64,000 bases of DNA from Paraburkholderia azotifigens. GTDB lineage: Bacteria; Pseudomonadota; Gammaproteobacteria; Burkholderiales; Burkholderiaceae. Positions within the stretch are counted from its first letter, which is position 1. Every line of letters begins with the position of its first letter. Below, piece after piece: positions 54,591-64,000 of the stretch. The DNA lies in assembly GCF_007995085.1 (NCBI RefSeq), contig NZ_VOQS01000005.1, positions 1,798,001 to 1,862,000 of the forward strand, read 5' to 3'. The notes beneath the pieces were generated by a model, which saw only the letters and a program-made list of their open reading frames with translations, searched no databases and was not told the origin of the DNA. The position numbers were made by a program, and so were the translations under genes.

Positions 54591-54997
54591 TTCGTTGCCC
54601 CCTCCCGGATTGCTATTCGTTGTCGGTGTATTTGATAGCGCTGCATGCCGAACCGCTATATCGACGCGCGATCGTCAACCTGAAGGGACGGTGCAGTCCG
54701 ATAAGCATGTAGCAACGCATCGGCGGTGAACTCGCATAACGCACCGCTCATGCTTGCATGCGATGACCGGGCAAGAAGAAGCCGGAAGTCGAGATGTCGG
54801 GATAGGTAACGTAAGGGACCATGCCTTAACGGCTCTTGCCCAACGAATTGCCCCGCACTATGATCGCGTCAACCTGTGACAAAGTGTAAATTTTGTATCA
54901 GACACCTCTCCGACGATTCTGGAGAGGGACGCGCAAAAAAACATGGCACGGCGAAAATGCCGGCATCACCACGGGGTTTTTCGGTTCACGGGAAACC
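54591..54997. other. flhD upstream region
   Basis: 407 bp, no gene. AT-rich patch GTGACAAAGTGTAAATTTTG near 54875-54895 could be promoter sequence; no defined boxes or regulator sites are clear. Confidence 0.35.
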
Positions 54998-55318
54998 ATG
55001 ACGACGAGCAGCGAAGTACTGAATTCGATTCACGAAATTAATCTGTCGTACCTGATCCTCGCGCAGAAGATACTGCGTGAGGACAAGTCCGTCGCCATGT
55101 TTCGTCTTGGCGTATCCGCCGAACTCGCAGCCATTCTGTCCGAGTTCACTGTCGCGCAGATCACCCGGCTCGCGATGACGGATCAACTGCTGTGCGCGTT
55201 CCGATTTTCCGGGCACGAACAGCTGGCCGCATTGGCCCGGCCGACGCGGCACGAGGACGTGAAAGCGACACATGCCGCGATCCTGCTGGCTGGCCAGAGC
55301 GTGGAGCAGTTCGTATGA
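54998..55318 (+). CDS. flhD: Flagellar master regulator subunit FlhD
   Basis: 106 aa from the ATG at 54998 (MTTSSEVLNSIHEINLSYLI). The SIHEINLSYLILAQKILRED and VAMFRLGVSAELAAILSEFT segments are characteristic of FlhD. It forms FlhD4C2 with FlhC and activates class II flagellar promoters. No flagellar genes are in the window, so this may be an additional copy. The stop overlaps flhC by ATGA. Confidence 0.93.
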   Translation: MTTSSEVLNSIHEINLSYLILAQKILREDKSVAMFRLGVSAELAAILSEFTVAQITRLAMTDQLLCAFRFSGHEQLAALARPTRHEDVKATHAAILLAGQSVEQFV

Positions 55319-55917
55319 CATTGAATGCCACGCCGGGCAAAAGCGTCAGCGAGGACGCCCGGGAAATCTTTCGCGCTATCGAACTCATCGAACTCGGGGC
55401 ACGCATGCAGTTGCTCGAGAGCGAGTTGAAGCTCTCTCGCGACCGCATGATACGTCTTTACCGGGAGCTGAAAGGCGTCTCGCCTCCGAAGGGCATGTTG
55501 CCGTTTTCAGCGGACTGGTACTTGACGTGGATGCCCAACATTCACTCGTCGCTTTTCTTCAATATCTATCGTTTTCTGAGGGAACAGGCGGGCTGTGAGC
55601 GGCTCGACGCGATCACCAAAGCGTATCGGCTTTATCTCGAGCATTGCGCGGGCAACCGGCTCGAGGTGGTGGTGAGCCTGACGCGGGCGTGGACCATGGT
55701 GCGCTTCTTCGACGCAAACATGTTGCACATGACCCGGTGTTGCCGGTGCACGGGCATGTTCGTCGCGCATACGCTCGACCTGCAGACAACGCGTCTGTGC
55801 GGCGTATGTCACCCACCGTCGCGAGCGGGAAAGACGAAAGAGGCGGGAGTACCGCGCGACATGCCCGTTGTGCGAGGTGAATCCCGGCGGTTCGAAACGG
55901 TGGAGTGCGTCGGTTAG
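55315..55917 (+). CDS. flhC: Flagellar master regulator subunit FlhC
   Basis: 200 aa from the ATG at 55315. FlhC features: AIELIELGARMQLLESELKL, SRDRMIRLYRELKGVSPPKG, and the zinc-binding cysteines in TRCCRCTGMFVAHTLD and CGVCHPPSRA. Length normal. Translationally coupled to flhD. Confidence 0.94.
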   Translation: MTLNATPGKSVSEDAREIFRAIELIELGARMQLLESELKLSRDRMIRLYRELKGVSPPKGMLPFSADWYLTWMPNIHSSLFFNIYRFLREQAGCERLDAITKAYRLYLEHCAGNRLEVVVSLTRAWTMVRFFDANMLHMTRCCRCTGMFVAHTLDLQTTRLCGVCHPPSRAGKTKEAGVPRDMPVVRGESRRFETVECVG

Positions 55918-56033
55918 CGGAATGCTGAACCTGTCGAAGGCGTGACCCAGAAGTCGACGCCTCTTCCGTGAAGAAAAGCGAGCCGTCGTTCCAGCATCGA
56001 CGCGCGCAGACACCTCGTATGTAGGGCACCGAG

Positions 56034-56513
56034 CTACCCGATCGAATCCGGCAAAGCAGGACGCACGCCATAGGTCTTCATGGCCGATTCGATCTGTTGC
56101 GACTCTCTCGTATCCGGATACAGCCGGTAGCTCGGTGCAACGACAGGCTCGATTGACACGATGTCGATAACGAATATCGACGCGAACGGAAATCGTGGGC
56201 CCGCCAGCCTGACCAAAGGACTCGCAAGCGATTCAAAACCCTCGTCGCAGTTCGTCGCAAGCCGGGCTTTACCTTTGATCTTGAATCCCTTCTGTACGAA
56301 TGGATCAACGAAGCTCACGCACACCGCAGGATTCGAGGCGATGTTTCCCGCACTGCCTGGGGAAGCGATATTAGCGACGAGCAGTCTATCGGCTCCGTAA
56401 GCGCAGAAGATTTCCTTCGGCGAGACATTGGGGCAGCCGTCCGCGTCCACAGTCGCGAGCCAGCACAAGACGCTTCTCTTCATTGCCGACAGAACGGCTT
56501 CGTCCATCATCAT
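56034..56513 (-). CDS. Pyridoxamine 5'-phosphate oxidase-like flavin-binding protein
   Basis: 159 aa from one of three consecutive ATGs at 56513-56507. FMN split-barrel pattern: SVLCWLATVDADGCPNVSPK, IFCAYGADRLLVANIASPGS, AVCVSFVDPFVQKGFKIKGK. General stress or F420/FMN-type reductase function is possible; substrate unknown. The gene is alone on the minus strand. Confidence 0.78.
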   Translation of the reverse strand: MMMDEAVLSAMKRSVLCWLATVDADGCPNVSPKEIFCAYGADRLLVANIASPGSAGNIASNPAVCVSFVDPFVQKGFKIKGKARLATNCDEGFESLASPLVRLAGPRFPFASIFVIDIVSIEPVVAPSYRLYPDTRESQQIESAMKTYGVRPALPDSIG

Positions 56514-56565
56514 CGAAGTTCCCTGGTTAGCGTTGATCGTGGTCTACGCACCGAATCGATAAAAA

Positions 56566-56596
56566 GCCGCCGCGAGTCTTGTGAACTCGCGGCGGC
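56566..56596. terminator. Bidirectional terminator hairpin
   Basis: 12-bp stem GCCGCCGCGAGT/ACTCGCGGCGGC; five A before and TTTCT after, so T-rich on both strands' 3' sides. It serves the minus-strand gene remnant at 56652. Confidence 0.8.
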
Positions 56597-56651
56597 TTTC
56601 TGGCGATCACCAGTGCATTCGATACGGCGACCGTTGATAGCCGAGTATCGA

Positions 56652-56990
56652 TCAATAGTCCCACAACACCGGCACGAAACGGAAGCTTTCTCCGTTCTTC
56701 GCAATATGACCGATGGACGGGAAAGCGACATGCGCCGCGGCCAGCAGAGCGCCCGTTTCGGCGGCTTCGTTGAGCAGCGCGATACGCACGTCCACGGCCA
56801 CTTCGGGATCATGCTCGAAACCCGTCGGCGATGTGATTTTTGAAGTCGGCTTCGACAATCCCAAATGGCAAAATGGACCGTAACCGGCTGCACATTGCGG
56901 GTTGTTTCGCTCATCATCGATAGTCCTGTTCGTTAAGTGGGGGAAACCGCACTGGTCGGCGCAGTTCACGAGCACGACTACGAATTTCAC
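56652..56990 (-). pseudogene. C-terminal fragment of an MBL-fold metallo-hydrolase
   Basis: The last ~35 residues (ETGALLAAAHVAFPSIGHIA, KNGESFRFVPVLWDY) are typical of the end of metallo-beta-lactamase-fold hydrolases of periplasmic type. The preceding ~75 residues do not match and contain no HxHxDH metal motif, so the 5' part has been replaced or lost. A terminator follows as for a formerly intact gene. Confidence 0.5.
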
Positions 56991-57251
56991 GCGCTTCGGC
57001 TTGCTCGCGTCCCGTCCGACCGTGTGACGGATTGTAGTAACCGGGGACGAACGCCAGTAGCATCGCGAATGCGTTCAGCATGTTGTCCGGGCGACAACAA
57101 TCGACGATGAACAAGAAATGAGAAGTGGAGCGAGTGAAAGGCTTATTGATCAGCGGTTCCTCAGGAACGCCTTCATTCAGTTCAAGCTGTAACGGCGCAG
57201 ATATCAACCCGTTTGCAGGGGATCATCTTCCTGGCCTCAGGCCATCAACCA

Positions 57252-59396
57252 TCAGGTCGCAACGATCCCGTCGAAATCCTGGCCTTCATTGCGCGCGGCC
57301 ACCAGATCGATGAGTACAGAAGGATCGGCCGGCTTCACGAGATAGTGATCGACGCCTGCCTCCATCGCCTGACGCACATGCTCCTCCTGGCCATAACCGC
57401 TAAGCGCGATCATGAGCGCTTTGGGACACGCGTCCCCCTGCCGCAAGTGCCTCGCGAGCTCATAGCCCGTCATATCCGGCAAACCAATGTCGAGCACGAC
57501 CACATCCGGCCTCGTCTCCGCGGCGACGTTCAGCGCCGATTCTCCGTCCATCGCACATCGGACGACATAACCGTGAATCGTCAGCAGCGCTTCCAGACTC
57601 TGCGCTGACGCAACGAGATCGTCGACGACCAGCACACGCGTCGCCGCTCTCCGGTTCAGGTGCACGACGGGAGCAAGCGCAGGCGTATTGCGTTCAGTCA
57701 CCGTACCGGGCAACCGCACGGCAAACTCCGCGCCTTTGCCCAGGCCGTCGCTCTTGCACTGTACCGACCCGCCATGCAATTCGGTCAGATGCCTGACGAG
57801 CGTGAGACCGATTCCGAGCCCACCGAGCGACCGGTGCAGAGACGCATCGGCCTGTGCGAACAGTTCGAATACATGTGGAAGAAACGCTGCGTCGATACCC
57901 TGTCCGTCGTCTGCCACGGTGATGGTGGCCGTGCCATCCGCGAAGCGCGTGGTCAACGAGATATGACCGCCCTGCGGCGTAAACTTCGACGAATTGTTGA
58001 GGAGGTTCGCGACGATCTGCGCGAGCCGGACGACATCGCCGTCGACCACGATGTCGACGGCCTCTTCATCGCACGTCAACGTCTGCGAACGGCGGATCAG
58101 ATGCGGGCGGCTCGTCTCGACGGCGCGGCCAATCACAATCGAAAGCGGCACAGGCTCCTTGCGCAGCGCAACCGTCCCTCTCGCGATACGCGAAACATCG
58201 AGCAGATCCTCGACAATGCGCACCATGTGTTCGACCTGAGTGCCGACGATCTCGCTTGCCCAGCGCATCACCTCCGCATCGCCCTTCTTGGCGCTTCGCA
58301 TCACCGCCGCCGCGTTCGCAATAGGCGCAAGCGGATTGCGCAGTTCATGCGCGAGCATTGCGAGAAATTCGTTTTTGCGCCTGTCGCCATCGCGGATCGC
58401 CGAAAACAGCAACGCATTCTGAAGCGCAATCGCGGCGCGGCTGACGAACTCCTGGCGCAACGTCGCCTGCTCGGCGGGCACAGTCGCTTGCGACGAGCCG
58501 AGCACGATCACGCCTCGTTGACTCCCCGTCAACAGTGGAAAGGCGCTGACGTGCCGAAGGTCCTCTACGGCGGATGCCTCTCCAATGGCCTCGCTCACGC
58601 AATCGACTTCCGCGGAATCGACATCCAGCGTGTCTTCGTTCAGCAAGCGATGCACGAAGCGGTTCACGCCGGGAAAGATGCGCGCAAGCGTACCGGACTG
58701 AAATGCAGCGAAATCCGGCTCGTCAGGAAGATTCCGTCTTGCCGATCGAACCACAAAGTCAGTAGTGAATTCTCCAATGCCCCTGACGCCCACATACGCC
58801 AGATCGGCAAGTTCGCTAACAGCCAGTTCTGCAATGCGCTGCAAGGTCGTTTCGATTTCAAGCGAACGCGTCAGTACATGGCTCGCCGTCGCCAGAAAAT
58901 CCGCGCGCTGCCGCGCCTGCTCAGCGGCAGCACGGCCCGCCTCCGCGCGCACGAATGCCTCGCGTTCCTCTGCACGCAGAAGAAGCTCGTGATGCATACG
59001 GTGCATTTCGACGAAGACCTTGACCTTGGAACGCAGAATCTCGGGAACGACGGGTGCGGAAATGTAGTCCACCGCGCCAAGGGCATAACCGCGTTTCATC
59101 TCCGATTCGTCGATATACGCGGTGACGAAGATGATCGGCGTACTCGCCGTGCGGCGATACGTACGCAACAGCGATGCCGTTTCCAGCCCGTCCATGCCGG
59201 GCATGTTCACGTCGAGCAGAATCACCGCGAACGGCCTCTCGAGTACCGCCTTCAACGCTTCGCGGCCCGATCCGACGGTAATCACGTTCTCGCCGAGATC
59301 TTCCAGGATCGTCCGCATCACGACCTGTTGCTGCGGCATATCATCCACGACGAGGATGTTGACTGGCTGCCGCGGAAGTCCATCGGACTGTTCCAT
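57252..59396 (-). CDS. Hybrid histidine kinase with N-terminal and C-terminal receiver domains
   Basis: 714 aa from the ATG at 59396 (MEQSDGLPRQPVNILVVDDM). Order: receiver (~12-130; VILLDVNMPGMDGLETASLL), coiled coil, GAF (~160-320), HisKA (KNEFLAMLAHELRNPLAPIA, phospho-His), HATPase (IVANLLNNSSKFTPQGGHIS, ADDGQGIDAAFLPHVFELF, GGLGIGLTLVRHLTELHGG), and a second receiver (VVVLDIGLPDMTGYELARHL). No membrane segment, so cytoplasmic. Starts 11 bp after the next upstream kinase gene ends and is probably in the same operon; the two may form one phosphorelay. Confidence 0.9.
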   Translation of the reverse strand: MEQSDGLPRQPVNILVVDDMPQQQVVMRTILEDLGENVITVGSGREALKAVLERPFAVILLDVNMPGMDGLETASLLRTYRRTASTPIIFVTAYIDESEMKRGYALGAVDYISAPVVPEILRSKVKVFVEMHRMHHELLLRAEEREAFVRAEAGRAAAEQARQRADFLATASHVLTRSLEIETTLQRIAELAVSELADLAYVGVRGIGEFTTDFVVRSARRNLPDEPDFAAFQSGTLARIFPGVNRFVHRLLNEDTLDVDSAEVDCVSEAIGEASAVEDLRHVSAFPLLTGSQRGVIVLGSSQATVPAEQATLRQEFVSRAAIALQNALLFSAIRDGDRRKNEFLAMLAHELRNPLAPIANAAAVMRSAKKGDAEVMRWASEIVGTQVEHMVRIVEDLLDVSRIARGTVALRKEPVPLSIVIGRAVETSRPHLIRRSQTLTCDEEAVDIVVDGDVVRLAQIVANLLNNSSKFTPQGGHISLTTRFADGTATITVADDGQGIDAAFLPHVFELFAQADASLHRSLGGLGIGLTLVRHLTELHGGSVQCKSDGLGKGAEFAVRLPGTVTERNTPALAPVVHLNRRAATRVLVVDDLVASAQSLEALLTIHGYVVRCAMDGESALNVAAETRPDVVVLDIGLPDMTGYELARHLRQGDACPKALMIALSGYGQEEHVRQAMEAGVDHYLVKPADPSVLIDLVAARNEGQDFDGIVAT

Positions 59397-59407
59397 TACA
59401 TCACCCC

Positions 59408-62400
59408 TTAGCGGTGCAGCCACGCATGAAGCACCGCGAGCAGATCTTCGCGGTTGACAGGCTTCGATAGATAATCCCACGCGCCCGCCTCGATGCACCG
59501 CTCGCGATCGCCCTTCATCGCCTTCGCAGTCACGGCAATAATGGGCAGCGTGCGTCCCACCGGGCGTTTGCGGATCTCGCTTGTCGTCACGAGTCCATCC
59601 ATTTCCGGCATCATGATGTCCATCAGCACAATGTCGATCTCGGTGTCCGTCTCGACGAGCCTGATTGCATCTCTTCCGTTGTCGGCCCAGACATGGCGCA
59701 TCCCATGATCTTCGAGCACGGTCGCGAGCGCAAAGATATTACGCATGTCGTCGTCCACGATCAGCGCTTTGCGTCCGACGAGATCCGCCGTCGATCCACG
59801 CAGGCTGTCGATGATCTCGCACGCCTGATGAGGCAGCCACTTGCGATCGAAGTGCAGCAATCCCACGGCGAGGTCGAGCGCGCGGCTCATGTCTGGAGCA
59901 ACCAGTGGAATGAAGCATTCGCTGTCCGCCGCCGGCAGCGCGGCCGTTTGATCCGGCGCAAACACGACCACGGGCAACGGTGAGAAAGGCCCGCGGTTCG
60001 CCAGCGCACGCTTCATATCGTCGATTGCCGTCTGGAAAACATCCGCACCCATCACGACGCCGCACAGATCCGTGTCGGCGATTGCGCCGAGCAACTGCTC
60101 GACGTTATCCGCGATCGACAATGAGATCTTCTCGTTGGCCAGAAGCGCGATGAACTGCGCACGCCCGGCGGAATCGGGCAACGCGACGAGCAGCTTGCGC
60201 GGCGTCGTGTCGACATACCTCGTCAATACGCCCAATGCTTCGTCGAGTACTTCGCGCGACGGGATCGGCTTCGCGAGAAACGCAAACGCACCCGCCCGCA
60301 ACGCACGCTCGCGAGACTCGTCGGTCGAAATCACGCAGACGGGGATGTGGCGCGTGGACGGATCGTTCTTGAGGCGGCCTAAGACCCGCCAGCCATCCAT
60401 ATCCGGCAGGAACAGATCGAGCGTGACGACGTCCGGATTGAACTGATTGGCAAGCGTCATTGCCGGTGCGCCCAGCGGCGTAACGAGGCCCTTGAATCCC
60501 TGCTCTCGCGCGGCATCGAGCAGGAAATGCGCAAACGCCAGATCGTTTTCGACGATCAGCACGACGTGGTCGCCGGCCATGATCTGGTCGCGATCGTCTT
60601 CGATTGCAGGGTCCGCCAGCTCGCGCGTCTCGTTGAGAACGGTATCGACGAACGCATGTGCCGCAACCGCATCGGCCTCGCTCACACCGTCGAGATTGAC
60701 CACCACTGCCGATGCTTCGTCGCCGGGCGTCGCGACGCTCCGGCGTGCGCCGCGACCCGCCTCGCTCGACATCGGAAGATAGAGTGTGAACGTACTGCCC
60801 TTGTTGGGCGAACTGACGAGCCGGATTTCTCCGCCCAGCAATTTCGACAGTTCGCGGCTGATTGCAAGACCGAGCCCCGTGCCGCCGTATTTGCGGCTCG
60901 TGCTGCCGTCGGCTTGCTGGAATGCTTCGAAGATGATCTGCTGCTTGTCGGCCGAAATGCCGATGCCTGTGTCGGACACGGAAAACGCAATGCACGCGTG
61001 AGCGAGATTGAGTTTCTCGTTGTCCGCGCTCCAGCCGCCCGACACGGCATCGACAGACAGCGTGACGTGGCCTTGATGCGTGAACTTGAAAGCGTTCGAC
61101 AACAGGTTCTTGAGGATCTGCTGGAGCCGCTTGATATCGGTACGGATCGACGCGGGCAGATGCGCGCCGAGGTCGATCACCAGGCCTACGTTGCGTGCTT
61201 CGGCGACATGCCGGAATGTCCGCTCGATATACGACGTCAAATCGGCAAGACGATGTTCGGTAAAGTCGAGCACAACCGTACCCGACTCGATCTTCGACAG
61301 GTCGAGAATATCGTTGATCAGCATCAGCAATTCATTTCCCGACGAATGGATCGTCCTCGAGAACTCGATCTGTTTCGTCGACAGATTGCCCTCGGCGTTC
61401 TTGCACAACTGATCGGAAAGAATCAGCAGGCTGTTGAGCGGCGTGCGCAATTCGTGGGACATGTTGGCCAGGAACTCGGACTTGTATTTCGACGTCAAGG
61501 CAAGCTGCTTGGCCTTTTCTTCGAGCGCCTGACGTGCCTGTTCGACCTCGGCATTCTTCCGTTCCACTTCCTGGTTCTGATGCGCGAGCAGGCGCGCTTT
61601 CTCCTGCAGTTCTTCGTTGGTCGTCTGCAGTTCCTCCTGACGGCTCTGCAGTTCATGCGCGAGCGACTGCGACTGCTTGAGCAGGTCTTCCGTCCGCGTG
61701 TTGGCTTCGATCGTGTTGATGACGATCCCGATACTTTCCGTCAGCTGATCGAGGAACGCGAGATGAATCGGATTGAAGCGTTCGGACGAAGCCAGCTCGA
61801 TGACGCCCTTGACCTGCCCTTCGAAGACGACAGGCAACACCAGAACGTTGTGCGGCACGATGCTCATCAGACCCGACGTGATGCGGATAGGCTCGTCGGC
61901 CGACGGCTCGAGCAGGATCTTGCGGCGCTCGACCGCGCATTGACCCACGAGCCCTTCGCCCAGTTGCACGCGCTTGCCGTGCGAAAGATGCCCCTTCGAC
62001 GCATACGAAGCCATCAGCCGCAGCGACGCTGCATGCTCGGACGAATCGAGGACGAAGAATTCCGCTTGCTGTACGCCGACGACAGGCGCGAGTTCCGACA
62101 GAATCAGGTGACCGACGGCGACGAGGTTCTTCTGGCCTTGCAGCATCCGGCTGAACTTCGCGAGGTTGGTCTTGAGCCAGTCCTGCTCGGTATTGACCTG
62201 GGTCGTGTCCCGCAGGTTGCGGATCATCTCGTTGATCGTATCTTTCAGCGCCGCGACTTCGCCGAGCGCTTCCACGGTAATCGAGCGCGTGAGGTCGCCT
62301 TGCGTGACGGCCGTGGCCACTTCCGCGATTGCCCGCACCTGGGTCGTCAGGTTGGCTGCGAGCTGGTTGACGTTCTCCGTCAGGCCTTTCCATGTCCCGG

Positions 62401-64000
62401 ACGCACCAGGCACTTTGGCCTGCCCGCCCAGCTTGCCTTCGACTCCGACCTCGCGCGCAACGGTCGTCACCTGATCCGCGAAGGTCGCGAGCGTTTCGGT
62501 CATGCTGTTGATCGTGTCCGCAAGCGCCGCGATCTCGCCCTTTGCCTCGAGCGTCAGCTTGCGTGCGAGGTCGCCGTCCGCAACCGCCGTCACCACCTTC
62601 GCAATGCCTCGCACCTGGCTGGTCAGATTGCCCGCCATGAAATTGACGTTGTCGGTGAGATCCTTCCACGTCCCGGCCACGCCTTGCACGTAGGCCTGAC
62701 CGCCCAGCTTCCCTTCCGTGCCGACCTCGCGCGCCACACGCGTCACTTCGGAGGCGAACGAGCGCAACTGATCCACCATCGTGTTGATGGTGTTCTTCAG
62801 TTCGAGGATTTCACCCTTCACGTCGACGGTGATCTTTTTCGACAGGTCGCCTGCCGCCACGGCCTTCGTCACGTCGGCGATATTGCGCACCTGGCTCGTG
62901 AGATTGCCTGCCATGAAGTTGACGTTGTCGGTCAGATCCTTCCATGTGCCCGCCACGCCCTGCACATCCGCCTGGCCGCCAAGCCTGCCTTCCGTGCCGA
63001 CCTCGCGGGCCACACGCGTCACTTCGGATGCGAAGGAACTAAGCTGGTCCACCATCGTATTGATGGTGTTCTTCAATTCGAGGATTTCGCCCTTCACATC
63101 GACGGTGATCTTTTTCGACAGGTCGCCTGCCGCCACGGCCTTCGTCACGTCGGCGATATTGCGCACCTGGCTCGTGAGATTGCCCGCCATGAAGTTGACG
63201 TTGTCGGTCAGATCCTTCCACGTGCCCGCCACGCCCTGCACATCCGCCTGGCCGCCGAGCTTGCCTTCCGTGCCCACTTCGCGCGCCACACGCGTCACCT
63301 CTGAAGCAAACGAGCGCAACTGATCCACCATCGTATTGATGGTGTTCTTCAGTTCGAGAATTTCGCCCTTCACATCGACGGTGATCTTTTTCGACAGGTC
63401 GCCTGCCGCCACGGCTTTTGTCACTTCGGCGATATTGCGTACCTGACTCGTCAGGTTGCCCGCCATCGAATTGACCGAGTCGGTCAGGTCCTTCCACGTG
63501 CCCGCCACGCCCTGCACATCGGCCTGTCCGCCGAGCTTGCCTTCCGTGCCCACCTCGCGTGCCACGCGCGTGACTTCGGACGCGAACGAACCGAGTTGAT
63601 CGACCATCGTGTTGATCGTGTTCTTCAGTTCGAGAATCTCGCCCTTCACATCGACGGTGATCTTCCTGGACAGATCGCCCGCCGCCACGGCCGTCGTCAC
63701 GTCGGCGATATTGCGCACCTGCGCAGTCAGGTTGCCCGCCATCGAATTGACCGAGTCGGTCAGATCCTTCCAGGTGCCTGCCACGCCTTGCACATCCGCC
63801 TGGCCGCCAAGCTTGCCTTCCGTGCCCACCTCGCGCGCTACACGCGTCACCTCCGAAGCGAACGAGCGCAACTGGTCCACCATCGTGTTGATGGTGTTCT
63901 TGAGTTCGAGGATTTCGCCCTTCACATCGACGGTAATCTTCTTCGACAGGTCGCCTGCGGCCACGGCTGTCGTCACGTCGGCGATATTGCGCACCTGGGC
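59408..64000 (-). CDS. HAMP-repeat hybrid histidine kinase (5' end outside window)
   Basis: At least 1,530 aa; the frame is open to the window end. N-terminal part seen: seven ~92-residue HAMP units, five nearly identical ([40 protein letters not shown]) and two diverged ([40 protein letters not shown]). Then GAF (~640-780), coiled coil, HisKA ([20 protein letters not shown]), HATPase ([20 protein letters not shown]), receiver 1 ([20 protein letters not shown]), a degenerate receiver-like region, and receiver 3 ([20 protein letters not shown]). Similar to bacterial relatives of fungal group III (Nik1/Os-1) kinases, which sense osmotic or stress signals. No membrane segment in the part seen. 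Confidence 0.9.
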   Translation of the reverse strand, partial: AQVRNIADVTTAVAAGDLSKKITVDVKGEILELKNTINTMVDQLRSFASEVTRVAREVGTEGKLGGQADVQGVAGTWKDLTDSVNSMAGNLTAQVRNIADVTTAVAAGDLSRKITVDVKGEILELKNTINTMVDQLGSFASEVTRVAREVGTEGKLGGQADVQGVAGTWKDLTDSVNSMAGNLTSQVRNIAEVTKAVAAGDLSKKITVDVKGEILELKNTINTMVDQLRSFASEVTRVAREVGTEGKLGGQADVQGVAGTWKDLTDNVNFMAGNLTSQVRNIADVTKAVAAGDLSKKITVDVKGEILELKNTINTMVDQLSSFASEVTRVAREVGTEGRLGGQADVQGVAGTWKDLTDNVNFMAGNLTSQVRNIADVTKAVAAGDLSKKITVDVKGEILELKNTINTMVDQLRSFASEVTRVAREVGTEGKLGGQAYVQGVAGTWKDLTDNVNFMAGNLTSQVRGIAKVVTAVADGDLARKLTLEAKGEIAALADTINSMTETLATFADQVTTVAREVGVEGKLGGQAKVPGASGTWKGLTENVNQLAANLTTQVRAIAEVATAVTQGDLTRSITVEALGEVAALKDTINEMIRNLRDTTQVNTEQDWLKTNLAKFSRMLQGQKNLVAVGHLILSELAPVVGVQQAEFFVLDSSEHAASLRLMASYASKGHLSHGKRVQLGEGLVGQCAVERRKILLEPSADEPIRITSGLMSIVPHNVLVLPVVFEGQVKGVIELASSERFNPIHLAFLDQLTESIGIVINTIEANTRTEDLLKQSQSLAHELQSRQEELQTTNEELQEKARLLAHQNQEVERKNAEVEQARQALEEKAKQLALTSKYKSEFLANMSHELRTPLNSLLILSDQLCKNAEGNLSTKQIEFSRTIHSSGNELLMLINDILDLSKIESGTVVLDFTEHRLADLTSYIERTFRHVAEARNVGLVIDLGAHLPASIRTDIKRLQQILKNLLSNAFKFTHQGHVTLSVDAVSGGWSADNEKLNLAHACIAFSVSDTGIGISADKQQIIFEAFQQADGSTSRKYGGTGLGLAISRELSKLLGGEIRLVSSPNKGSTFTLYLPMSSEAGRGARRSVATPGDEASAVVVNLDGVSEADAVAAHAFVDTVLNETRELADPAIEDDRDQIMAGDHVVLIVENDLAFAHFLLDAAREQGFKGLVTPLGAPAMTLANQFNPDVVTLDLFLPDMDGWRVLGRLKNDPSTRHIPVCVISTDESRERALRAGAFAFLAKPIPSREVLDEALGVLTRYVDTTPRKLLVALPDSAGRAQFIALLANEKISLSIADNVEQLLGAIADTDLCGVVMGADVFQTAIDDMKRALANRGPFSPLPVVVFAPDQTAALPAADSECFIPLVAPDMSRALDLAVGLLHFDRKWLPHQACEIIDSLRGSTADLVGRKALIVDDDMRNIFALATVLEDHGMRHVWADNGRDAIRLVETDTEIDIVLMDIMMPEMDGLVTTSEIRKRPVGRTLPIIAVTAKAMKGDRERCIEAGAWDYLSKPVNREDLLAVLHAWLHR
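62614..64000 (-). repeat. 276-bp tandem repeats encoding HAMP units
   Basis: Five copies of a 276-bp unit, e.g. the block around the sequence GTTGATGGTGTTCTTCAG recurs with a 276-bp period between ~62.77 kb and ~63.9 kb. Copies differ mostly at silent positions. They may continue beyond the window. Confidence 0.85.

Noticed and set aside
56914..57207. 97-codon minus-strand frame
   Set aside because: No RBS, no family; probably decayed DNA next to the MBL remnant.
1..64000. CRISPR arrays, insertion sequences, integrases, tRNA or rRNA genes
   Set aside because: None seen on reading either strand; the only regular repeats are the HAMP-coding units and the octamers at 37987.

Overview
The window reads as a high-G+C betaproteobacterial chromosome or large plasmid, most like Paraburkholderia/Burkholderia. 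This rests on overall gene character (FhcABCD with methanofuran genes, a DUF2844 protein, an flhDC pair without flagellar genes, GC-rich codon use); no rRNA, tRNA or plasmid gene is present to prove it. The first ~38 kb is a dense one-carbon (C1) metabolism island. The remaining ~26 kb is ordinary accessory and regulatory sequence with several decayed genes.

Layout of the C1 island. (1) 1-10.9 kb: cofactor and formyl-transfer genes for the tetrahydromethanopterin (H4MPT) pathway. These are the end of a dmrB-like flavoprotein, DUF6513 and DUF447 genes, four methanofuran-biosynthesis homologues (mfnB on +; mfnE, mfnF, mfnD on -), then fhcB-fhcA-fhcD-fhcC joined by 4-bp ATGA overlaps. (2) 10.9-21.8 kb: a CbbR/QscR-like LysR gene divergent from a serine-cycle operon glyA-sga-hprA-mtkA-mtkB-ppc-mcl. 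(3) 21.8-24.8 kb: an AT-richer islet of unrelated secreted or hypothetical proteins. (4) 24.8-37.9 kb: one long minus-strand operon purU-mgdABCD-gmaS-mgsABC-folD-decarboxylase, i.e. the N-methylglutamate (NMG) route of methylamine oxidation flanked by two folate C1 enzymes, with a recognisable sigma70-type promoter and a Rho-independent terminator. (5) 38.1-40.6 kb: an XRE-cupin regulator and a small operon ending in a NarL-like response regulator.

How it fits together (inference from families): methylamine becomes gamma-glutamylmethylamide (GmaS), then N-methylglutamate (MgsABC), which MgdABCD oxidises to release a C1 unit as formaldehyde or methylene-H4F. FolD and PurU can turn methylene-H4F into formate, and the H4MPT/Fhc branch can turn formaldehyde into formate. 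GlyA and the serine-cycle enzymes assimilate methylene-H4F. Missing from the window are fae, mtdB, mch, mtdA, fch, glycerate kinase and any methanol or methylamine dehydrogenase.

The most interesting regulatory signal is a 16-bp 7-2-7 inverted repeat resembling NarL sites. It occurs upstream of glyA, upstream of the purU/NMG operon, and twice upstream of the operon encoding the window's own NarL-like regulator, suggesting one regulator ties methylamine oxidation to the serine cycle. A second notable point is a probable 1-bp frame error at the start of gmaS.

The right-hand part holds a Tat-exported GH28 pectinase-like enzyme, a candidate structured small RNA with a strong terminator, a RhlE-type helicase, a chemotaxis receptor, remnants of GlxA-type, glycosyltransferase, PAS-receptor and metallo-hydrolase genes, a LysR/symporter/class-V PLP enzyme locus, flhDC, and two adjacent multidomain histidine kinases. 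The last kinase carries long HAMP repeats and runs off the window end.
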